Shown in pieces: positions 16,496 to 28,100 of a stretch of 64,000 nt of DNA. The position numbers were made by a program, and so were the translations under genes. Under the pieces are notes generated by a model. The model was given only the letters and a program-made list of their open reading frames with translations, was not told the DNA's origin and did no database searches. Position 1 is the stretch's first letter. Each line of letters opens with the position of its first letter. The DNA is taken from positions 10,478,318 to 10,542,317 of the forward strand of contig NC_051436.1 of the NCBI RefSeq assembly GCF_001649575.2. Reading direction: 5' to 3'. Source of the DNA: Kryptolebias marmoratus. Lineage: Eukaryota; Chordata; Actinopteri; Cyprinodontiformes; Rivulidae.

Positions 16496-17130
16496 CCGGC
16501 GCCGACGCTTCACCCAGGACTCTGGAGACGATCTGAAGTGACTGACTGTGAAAACCAAGCTGGCCGAAGTCCGTTTTTATCCATGTTTCACCGTTTGTAT
16601 CGTCTCATTTCTGGAGCTTCGTTTCGACTTTTTAAAAAAAAAAAAAAGCCCACGAACGGTCCAAAAACCTCGCCTGGTTCTTCTCTACTTCTCTACACCG
16701 TTTTTTTTTAAATAAAGCTGAATTGTAAAAATAGCTTATTTTGCTTAATGGAGCCACTAATGGCGCGCACATGTGCAGAAAGCTGTTAATATTTTGTATA
16801 AAAGTCGGGACGAAGCGGCGCCTCGGCTCGTTTGTTCTCACAGTTGATGTTTCTGCGACGACTTTGTTCCCTGAAAAGTACACAAAAAAAAAAACCCAGA
16901 ATGAAGGAAAACGTTCCTAAACAATTAGTGGTTTGTTGTTAATGTCGATCTGTTCCGGCTCACGCAGACACCGATGAGCCGCTAAACGCAGAGAGGAGTT
17001 TTAACGTCTCGCTGACTTCTGGGTAATCCTGAGATCCACCGTATCGACCGTACGGAAGTCCCGTTTTCTGCAGCTCGGAATCAAACATTTGCCTCAATGT
17101 TTGCTCAATAAAAACTAAATCCCATTCGGT
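16496..17130 (+). other. gps2 3' UTR
   Basis: Sequence after the gps2 TAA with two AATAAA signals, at 16711-16716 and 17107-17112. Either could define the transcript end, and the second would give a 3' UTR of about 630 nt. Confidence 0.55.
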
Positions 17131-18640
<1,510 letters not shown>

Positions 18641-18659
18641 CCTGTCCTCCACCACCTGT

Positions 18660-18895
18660 CAATTTTTCCCTCCCAATTGGGCCACCGGGCCGCGGCCAAT
18701 CAGAATCCGGCTCGCGCTCCGGCGGAGCCAATGAGGGCGCGGCTTCCGTGCGGCGGCCCGAGAGGACGTGGGGGATAAAAAGTTAGGCCGAGGCGGGCAG
18801 CAAACTTTCGGAGGAGAGCCAGGAGGAAGGACGGCAGGACGGGAACGAAGGGAAGGAAGGACGGGAAGGGGGGCGACCGGAGAACCGCAGCGAGC
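18660..18895 (+). promoter_or_regulatory. ybx2 promoter with Y-box/CCAAT motifs and TATA-like box
   Basis: GGCCAATCAG at 18694-18703 is the reverse complement of the classical Y-box CTGATTGGCC. A second CCAAT (GCCAATGAG) lies at 18727-18735, and a TATA-like GATAAAA at 18774-18780 lies about 120 bp before the ATG. The surrounding sequence is GC-rich, with a purine-rich GGAAGG leader from about 18800. Confidence 0.65.
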
Positions 18896-21800
18896 ATGAC
18901 GGACGAGGCGCAGAGCGCTCCACCTCCACCCCCGCCTCCACCTCCGGCGGACAGCAAGCCCCAGCCGGAGAGGAAAGTCATAGGTAGGGTGCGTGGACCG
19001 GAGCGGGGTAAAAAGTTACAGTTCGCTGGAATCACCGGGGCAACGAAGTCGGTCTGAGGGCGTCCGCTTGTTGCCGCCTTCGGTCGACCCGACGCCGTGG
19101 AGACTCGGGTGTCCAGTCCGGCGGATGACTCGACAGAAACGCAAACAAATCAGGACACTTTCACTGACGAGGGTGACACGTGTGACGAGTTTTTATTTAT
19201 TTATTTTCATTTAAGGCAACGGGGCCGTGAAACGTCAGCACGCGACAACCTCCGGGTCGTTCACACCAACTTTATTTACTCTTCTTCTTCTTCTTGTTTT
19301 TGTTGTTTTTTTTTCACGTCCTGTTTGTTTACGTCTAATTAAATAAAGTTTAAAGTTCATGCAATCATTTAAGTGACTTTGGACGCAGTTTTCCTTAGTT
19401 TTGAGGCAGAAAGCTGTCAGCGTGGGTCGGCTCGTTAACCGGACGGGGAGCACGTGACCCGAATCTGGTATCAACGGTCGAGCGCGCGCCCAGCAGGCCG
19501 AGAAATGCGCGTGCCGGCGAACTCCCAGCTGCGACTGATTTTTATTGAAAAATAAAACCGAAACGTACCATTTAAATGCGGTTTTTTAATGTTTTATGTA
19601 AACGTAACCAGTCGCAACTCGTCTTGTTGAGGCTGTTTGAGTTCGTGGTATGATTTTATGCGTTTTAAATTGAATAAAATAGCTTTTTTAAAGGTGTTTC
19701 TTTAAAAAGAAAAACAGGTTGTGGCCTAAATCAGAGCTGGTTTCAAAGTCTCACTGTTAATGATTGATGCAAGAAGCCAGGCTGCCATTTATCCAGGCCA
19801 GATAACAGCCTGTGCCTTGAAAAAGGCTGTATAACTCTTATGTTTAAAAAAAGATAAAAAGTGAAATCCTGAACAGTGTGTTCTTGTTGCAGCCTCAGCA
19901 GTTCAAGGAACGGTGAAGTGGTTCAACGTGCGCAACGGCTACGGCTTCATAAACAGGTGCTTCTACTCCCTGTAGCCGTAACATGCTTACCTTTTTTTTT
20001 TTTGGCATTTAAATTTCAAAGACTCAAAAAGCTTTGTTTCTTACAGGAATGACACCAAGGAGGACGTGTTTGTTCATCAGGTAAGAGCTGGTCTTCGCGA
20101 TCCCTCCTGGTCGCAGGCGAGACGAATGTTTTTGGTTCTGCTGCCTTACTTGGGACAAAAAAACGAGTAGATATCTGGTTCTGAGGATGTTAAAGTCACT
20201 GCGTGGTTATCACCTGGCATCAAAGGTGAAAGTGCAATAAAGGAGGGAGGGGGAGTGGTTGCGAAATGTCTCAATAACCGTTGGATGGGTTTTACAGAAA
20301 CGCTCTGAAGTAATCATTAGATGTACCGACTCCTACCTTTTGGACCTTAAGCCAGAACTAAAAAAAAAAATGCTCTGTCAAATTTACATATAGAAAAACT
20401 AGGCTGTGAACCATTAATGTGGTGAGCAAATGGGTCTGAAACACAAAAATCTGCTTTTTTTTTTTTACGTCTTTTGTACAATAGTACATGCTGCTGTTGG
20501 TGGTCAGTACGCGTTTGCGCCGTACGCTCAAATATCAATTCAGGTGCTAAAAATCTTCAACTAAACGAGGCGTGTGCTCCAACCAGATGGAGCCTCCATT
20601 CTCCAATATCTTTAAAGATGTCCTCGCCACCATGTAGCTGTACTTCAATAAGTCTTCAGTGTCTTTGCTGCCCGCTGTGGTGAAGTTTACGACGGTTCTT
20701 GTTAACGAAAGTAGCAGGAAGGAACGTGAACTCGCCAGGAGTTGTGTTCGTTTTTGACTACGAACGTGTTCTCCTCAGACCGCCATCAAGAAAAACAACC
20801 CCAGGAAGTTCCTCCGCAGCGTCGGCGACGGGGAGGTTGTCGAGTTTGACGTAATTGAAGCAGCCAAGGTGAGGACGAATTTGAGAAAGTTTCGGATCGT
20901 TGGAACGTGTTCCAGTTTGTTGCGGCCTGACGTTTTGTTTCTGACCACACACCAGGGCTCGGAGGCCGCCAACGTCACGGGTCCCGGCGGCGTCCCGGTG
21001 AAAGGCAGCCGCTACGCTCCCAACAAACGGCGCTTCCGTCGACGGTTCTTCCCCCGCAGCCCTCGTCCCGAAGACCAGAGCAAGCCGCCCGACGGCACGA
21101 CCGCCGCTCCNNNNNNNNNNNNNNNNNNNNNNNNNNNNNNNNNNNNNNNNNNNNNNNNNNNNNNNNNNNNNNNNNNNNNNNNNNNNNNNNNNNNNNNNNN
21201 NNNNGGGCGGGGCGGAGGAGAACGCCGCGGGGAGGCAGCAGCAGCAGCAGCAGCAGCAGCCGCCGCCGCGTCGTCGAAGGCCACGGAGACCACGGCAGGA
21301 GGCGCAAAATGTAGGCTGAAGCACAAACGTCTGTACTCTGTTCAACGAAGACATGAAAGCTCTTAATTAATCGTAATTCAGTAAGGTTCGTATTCACGAG
21401 GTGAGTCGAGGTCTTAAAAATGGTGGCAACTTGTCTGTCAGGGTGAAGTTGAAGAACAAAAAGATGGCGTTGCAGACGGCACTCAGGAACAGCAGCGACC
21501 TCAACGGCACAGATTCTGGCGTCCGTACCGCAGGTAACTTCACGCCGCCGTTAAAACAGAAACCCTCCAAACTCTTTAAAGCATTTCAGTGTCAGAGACC
21601 TTCTATTTAGATTTTTCTCTCTTCAAACGGCAGACCGTTCCGGCCTCGCCCGCCTCCGGATCAGTCCACGGATGACCAGAAGCCGCCCGCTCCGGCCGAG
21701 GCCAAGGAGCAGGACGAGGGGAAGCAGGCGGAGGCCCCCGACAGCCCCCACACCAATGGAGAAACGACAGACGGCCAAGGCCAGAAACCACGACGCCCGT

Positions 21801-22456
21801 CCAGACGACGCCGGCAAAGGGCCTCGGAGTCGTCCACTTCAAAAGTGAGGGAGCCGTTTATGGGTTCAAAACAGAGCTCAGGGTCGTGGCGAACTCCAGG
21901 AGCCGCTCGGATCGGGCACTTTAAAGACAACTATACAACAAAAATAATTCAAAATTCAAGCTGATTGGTCAATTAAACCCACATATAAATCAAAATGTTT
22001 ACCTACAGAACTGTATGTAGGGTTAAGTCTAAAACTGCCAAGTGGCAGCTAGCTGTCACTTAGCTTACAGGTCGCCGTGGTTTCCATGTAAATAAAGTAA
22101 CGCAAAACCGACGGCAGCGTTGCGGTTTCTAAACTTTCCATGACGCTGATGTTGGAGAGGTTTACGGTGACAGCAGAGAACTTCCAGCTGTTGACTCCAC
22201 CTTCTCTTTGTACCGCAGAACGACACGGAGAAGTCTGCGTCCGACCCCGGCACCCCACCTCAGACCTCCAACTCAACAGAGCTGAAAGCGTCGTCCAAGT
22301 CGCCGAGGTCGTCTCCCAGGACCTCTCCTACAACGCCCAAATCACCCGAGGTAACGTCTTCGTCTTTCGCTGCTCGCTTTTCGTTGTCCGTCACCGTGAC
22401 CAGCCTCTTGCCGCCAGCAGGCAGCTGCTCCAGCAGACCAGGCGCCGACGGAGTAA
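18896..22456 (+). CDS. ybx2: Y-box-binding protein 2-like (cold-shock domain protein)
   Basis: Exons: 18896-18983, 19893-19956, 20047-20080, 20779-20868, 20956 to a gap at 21111, gap end to 21310, 21442-21533, 21634-21844, 22219-22350 and 22421-22456. A short N-terminus with nine prolines precedes the cold-shock domain: [72 protein letters not shown] motifs GYGFI and VFVHQ are intact. The following [14 protein letters not shown] is closer to YBX2 than to YBX1. The tail alternates basic ([19 protein letters not shown]) and acidic segments, then a Ser/Thr/Pro end of [13 protein letters not shown] and [12 protein letters not shown]2 packages mRNA in germ cells. Placement beside gps2 and slc2a4 supports ybx2. 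A gap removes part of the first basic island, and a CAG run (21236-21259) encodes Gln8 after it. Confidence 0.87.
21111..21204. other. Assembly gap inside ybx2 coding sequence
   Basis: 94 N interrupt the basic/acidic region after DGTTAAP. The reading frame before the gap and the only plausible frame after it (AENAAGR then Gln8) do not match at this gap length, so the N count is wrong or an intron lies inside it. Confidence 0.8.
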
Positions 22457-23385
22457 CTTCCAGGGCGGCGGGCGGTGGAGCCCTCCCACAGACGCCGCAG
22501 GGCGTGTCCCGGAGGGACGGCCTGGGGGGGTTGAGCTGCTCGTGCTTCCATGTGACTCGTTTGGCCTTGTGACGGACATTAAATGGGTTTAAGGTGGAAT
22601 GATGGCATTAAAGGGATGAAAAAGGATTTTTAGTCTTTCAGGACATTTCTTGTTTTTTTTTTTTTTTTTGTCTCAAACTGGAAACCAGGATTTCAGACCA
22701 GTCTAACTGATGCTTCAGAAATTTATTTTTTTCAATCCCTGTGCCTCCCTTTTGGTTTTGGTTTTTTTGTGTGTGTAGGTCCAACACGTCAGAGTGCTGA
22801 AGCTCTTTCACAACACGTGCACTGCTTTCCCCTCCTGCGCTCCCCCGTCCTCGTCTCGCCGCCGCCGCCACCTCCAACCTCCGACCTCCATCTTGTCGTG
22901 TCGTCCTGTCAGACACCGACACTTTGGAGAGGAGCAGGGAGGGGGAGGGAGGCCGACGGGGGGTTCTGGTCGGAGTGTGTATTTAAAAATTAAAAAAAAG
23001 AAAGAAGAAATGGGAAAGACTAGACCATCTGCTGGGTAAACGGGTAATTCAAGCCCCCTCCTGAAAGAATATTTTCTTTAATTGATCAAATAGGGTACAT
23101 CGAGTAGTTTAAAGGAACCAGCCTTGTGTGTTTTTTATTTGGCTTGTTTTAATTTGAGGGGAAACCCAAGCAGGTGTGCATTTGGTGGTGCATCATGGGA
23201 GTCAGTTTAGTTCTGGTACCACCCGAGTCGATCTGAAACGCTCTACTCTCCATCTCAGCTTTGGAGGAACTTTATTTCCTGATTTTTATTTGTTTTTGTT
23301 TGTTTTTCCTTTTTTGGAGGGGATTACGTGCAATGTCGGTACATTTAAATGCTAATTAATAAATCATGTGTGCAAATCTCCGAGT
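22457..23385 (+). other. ybx2 3' UTR
   Basis: Sequence from the ybx2 TAA to AATAAA at 23358-23363. It has a long T run (about 22653-22668) and a G/A-rich block (22930-22960), and no competing gene. Confidence 0.55.
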
Positions 23386-25161
23386 GCCTGCAAGTCGTTT
23401 CTTGATGCTGCCGTTCTTGGCTGAAATGAAGAAGCCTCAGTGTTGTTTTTCTGCAGAATATTTACAGCACTTAACGACCACAGCATGAAGGTACAGGTCT
23501 CAGTACAAATCTTTAAAACTAAGTCAACATCTTTGTTTTTTTTAACCGAGATCTGACAGCACACACGACGCATGTTAAATATAAAATCAGAAGCCTTTGT
23601 TCATCACCTAAAGTAAAAGCAGGTTCATCAAGAATAAAACCTTTCAGACTTTTCTGACAACAAATATATATACAAATCAAATTCCTCTGTCAATATTGTG
23701 CCTTAATTTTAATACTATTAAATTAGAAAATCTCAACTAAGCTAAATAAGTCTTGTTAAATATGTTGCAGGTACAAATGTTAACAGTTCAGACCCACAGA
23801 AGTTTATCTTTGACCAAAGTGAACTGCCGTCATCTTGAATCAACTAAAATCTCATCGTGGTTCAAGCGAGCTGCCATATTCTAAATGTTTTTTACGTTGC
23901 TTTAGGTTCCGCAACAGTTTCAAGACAGGTACTCCTGCCGGCAGTGCCAGGCTGCACCTGAAGTGCTATAGCTAGCTGCAGCTGCTATGCGTGCTTACAA
24001 ATAACCACATATTGCAAAAACCGAGGAAGGCGCAAAGGTAAAAAAAAAATGGCGTTTTTAAGTGAACCGGCTCTGATTTTATCTTAGATTGGAGCTGATT
24101 TAAGATGACGGCAAACCACCTGTTTTTTTTTTTTCTACGTGGGTCGTTCAAAGGGGGCTACCTCCACTTGGTGTGACGTTAGTGGAACTACGTCACCGCA
24201 GACATGTTGTCTCTAAAGAGGGCGAGGGCTGCGTTCCATTTAGAAGTAATCTGGTCGGCATTTTTCAGGTTTCACGGCTGCAGACGTGGAGCGCAGCCCT
24301 TGTGAACACGCTCGCGCCGTCCCTGCTCAAAATGTCTGCCGTGAAATGAGAACATCACTGTTCGTAGCGGATCAAACGAAAAACGCAAAGATAAGCAGCG
24401 AGGCTCCGTTTAAACCCTAACTCCTTTTATGGATGGACGTTTCTTTAAAAAAGCGGATTTATGCAAATTTGTCGCTCTCTTGAATCTGGTAGATCTGAAG
24501 CCATGAATGTCTTCCTATAAACTCTTGGAGAAATCATCAGTTTCTAAACGTCTGTCTAAGAACTGTGGATAAATAAAAGATGCTTCCTGAATATGTATAA
24601 TCCAAAAACAAAATTAAAACCAACTAAACACCATTTAAAACCTAAGAACCACATTCCTGTTGAAACGTGCCGTTTGTTAGCCTCCTGAATCTGTTTTTAC
24701 CATCGTCTTCTGTGTTCCCGTCAAGAGTGAACACAGCATCAAGCTTCCTTTTATAGCATCTATATCTCCAAACTTGGTAATCTCTGGATACGTCTGTTTA
24801 TAAAGTGCAGGAATTCCAAAGTTTCTCCATCTTCGTCTGCGAATACCGCAGCCGAGGGCGTCGGCGTGGAATAAAATCCCACCGCCCTGGCAGTCAGTGC
24901 CTCAACAGTTCTTATTTGTTTTGTTTTGTTTGGTTAAAAGTTGCAGCAGTCGATCGCTAACCCACAGGTTTACAGCCATTAAGGCAAAACGGACAATCGC
25001 CTGCTGTGGTGCCAGCCAAAGACCATTCCAAAACATCATAATTCTCACACACGCTTCACACTGCACCACAATCTGAGTACAGTTATAGATCTCAAAACAC
25101 GTCAGGAAAATAAAAGTTTTGAGCAAGAGGGGGGGTGGGGGGGGTTAATTTCAGCTTGTAC
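23386..25161. other. Tail-to-tail spacer: ybx2 and slc2a4 3' ends
   Basis: Convergent 3' ends meet here. The part next to 25161 should be slc2a4 3' UTR on the minus strand. No coding frame is supported. A weak fragment of the dispersed repeat family lies near 23790-23860, and a G run lies at 25130-25144. Confidence 0.5.
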
Positions 25162-28100
25162 TCAGTTGATGCCATCTTCCCCCAGATAATCCAGCTCCGT
25201 GCTGGGCTTGTCCAAGTCCATGTCCATGTCCATGTCCATCATCCCTCCCGGCGAGTGCTGATTGAAGTTGGCCGCGATCTGGTCAAAGGTCTTCCCCCGG
25301 GTCTCGGGCACGCGGAAGAACGTGAAGATCAGGAAGAAGAGGAGGAGCGCGGCGAAGATCAGGAAAACGTACGGCCCGCAGAGATCCTGGGATAGAGGAC
25401 GGAAAAGCTCATTTCTGCGGAGGCTTGCGTCTTTGTGTGTGTGTGTGTGAGTGTGTGTGTGTGTGTGTGTGGGGGGTGTGTGTGTGTAAAAAAACTACTA
25501 ATGGGACCTCTCATCGTTGAGTGAAGATGGTGCTCACCGCGACGTATTGGAAGCCCATTCCGATGATGAAGTTGGCCGTCCAGTTGGAGCAGCCCGCCAC
25601 GGCCATGGCGGCCGGCCTCGGACCTTGAGAGAACAGCTCAGCCACGAAGAACCAAGGGATGGGGCCTGGACCCACCTCGAAGAAGGCCACGAAGCCGAAG
25701 ATGGCCAGCATGCTGATGTAGCTCATCCACGCGACCTTGTCCTGTCGGGTGAAGGGAGGAGACGTTAACTGGTAGATCCTACCCAGCGGCGGATCCCACC
25801 CACGCCTGCGTCTTGAGCTCCTCACCAGTAAGGCCAGCGCGACGGTCATAACGATGGCGCAAATACACATTCCTCCCAGTCCCAACATGTGAAGTGTCCG
25901 CCGACCCATCCTCTCCACAAGGAAAAGCTGATTATAGAAGAAAAACAGGAAATGGCTAACTAGCGGCAAATCATAGCTACTAACGCTAACTTCACAAACA
26001 TGTGGTCGTAAAACAAACAAACAAAAAATGCATATTGTCAGTTGTATCAATAAAATAAAGGGCTTTTTTTCTTAAAAAAAGGGAAATATTTCACTTTTAA
26101 TTAGAAATGCCAACCTTTTTATGGAACATAAGGTGCTAGCAGCTAATTAGCATCATCTGACATAAACAGCTAATCATAACATTACTTTAAAACTAAATAT
26201 GCCACTTTATATGTGCTTATAAAAAAAAAGAGCCAAAAACAAAAATTTAACAAGCCTTTTTAGAAAGCATAGTTTAAACTCAACTGTATATGTGCTAGCA
26301 TGTTTGCAACCAACTTTTATATCAGTGTGCTTGCTAATCAGGCGCTAAATATCGATAATATTAGTTTTACAAACATGTGGTCATAAAACAAAAATAGTAT
26401 ATTACCGTATTTTCCGCACCACAGGGCGCACTGGATTATAAGATGCACTGTCAATGATTGGTCCATTTTCAAACTTTTGTCATATATAAAGTGCACCGGA
26501 CTATAAGGCGCATCGTCATTTTTGTAACTTCGCGCAGACCGAAATGGACGATTTCTGTGCTCTAGCGGAGCTGGTTCGCCTGTATCAGCATTTCTATGGG
26601 AGATCACAGAGATAATCAAACGGTTCAAAACTCACGGAAGGACACTGCACCGTCGTAAGCGTCAAGTATAAACGCCTCCAGAGCGTCGTGCATGGAGCCG
26701 TGCGCGACTCTAACTCAGCCTTAATGCTGCGAGCGGTGCAGCTTTGTAGTTTAACCAAAGTTGTGCTAAAACATCACGACTTCTTACACATATAAGGTGC
26801 TCCGGATTATAAGGAGCACTGTCGTTTTTTGAGAGAATTGAAGGCGTTTAAGTGTGCCTTATAGTCCGAAAAATACGGTACTTTAAATTAGCCAGTAAAT
26901 TAAACCGTTTATCATCTTAGTAACCCAGAGATTTGACATGACTTTCTGAAAAGCCATTTAGCTGACAGTTGTTTCAACATTTCACTTAAAGCCAAAAGTC
27001 AGCCTCTTTGTGTAAATTAAAAAACAATCAGGTTGACTTAAGTCATGATATTCTATTCTGAGATATTCTTACTCTACCAGCTAAATGCGAGCAGGGCTAA
27101 AACTGTACTTTTGACCGTTTGAATGACGCCGAAGCTTCTTGTGACAAATTCAACCCGGCTCACCGGGAGGACGGAGAACCTGATAGGCGGGCAGATGAAA
27201 AAAGGACGAGCAGCCTCCCCTTATCTTATTTACTCTTCGGAAGATAACACATTTCGACACCGGAAGAGACTCACTTATCGACCGGCTGCGGAGGCACAGG
27301 ACTGTAGACTTTTATTGTTCTACGTTTGTTGAACATTCTCGCGTTTGGCGAGGATGTGAAAAGCTACGATGAAGCCACGGCGCGATTCCTCACCGAGACC
27401 ACGGTGAAGGCGCAGTTTATCACCCCAGCTCCTACGGTGGCGTAGACCGGACTCTGGACTCCTGCCTTCGTGAAGATACTGGTGGAGTAGTAGAAAATCT
27501 GCGGGAAGGGGTGAAACTCAGGTTAAATCAACAGCAACATTCACCAAAACCGCGTCCCAAAGCTTCGAGTTTGGGACACGGTTTTGGTAAAACGTGCTGT
27601 TGAATTTGCGATGGGGAAAAAAAAGAAATAAAAAGGCGTGGTTTTTAGAGCTGGCTGGTTTTTTAAATCGGACTCACGGCGTTGATCCCGGAGAGCTGCT
27701 GCGAGAGCTGCAGCAGGATGGAGATGATGATGGGCTGGCGGTAGAGAGACGAGCGGAAGAGCTCGGGAATCGACACCTTCCTCTCCATGTCCATCCTCCT
27801 CTTCTCCTCCTTCATCTCCGCCAGCATGTTACCCACTTCCTGTCGGCCCGTTAACCTCCTCAGGCCTGAGCGGGAGGAGAAGACGTGATGGGGAGTGTTA
27901 GGAGGACGTTATGACAAGTCGTTTTTTAAAAAGAAGACACCGTTAAAAGGCAAAAAAGTCTCACAAATGTTACATAACATGAGCCATCCTACACGGGCTC
28001 TGAAAAGTTAGGACAACTTAACCATTAATCTTATTTTTTTTACATTTTAGAAGATTATAAACATTCTTTAGGTACATCAGAGACACTAAGAGTAAAAGGT

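Noticed and set aside
20869..21366. Long open frame with a poly-Ala run ([14 protein letters not shown]) across the ybx2 gap
   Set aside because: It reads through the splice donor at 20869 and an intron. The CAG run reads as Gln in the frame that connects to the next exon (GEVEEQKDG), so the Ala frame is a shadow.
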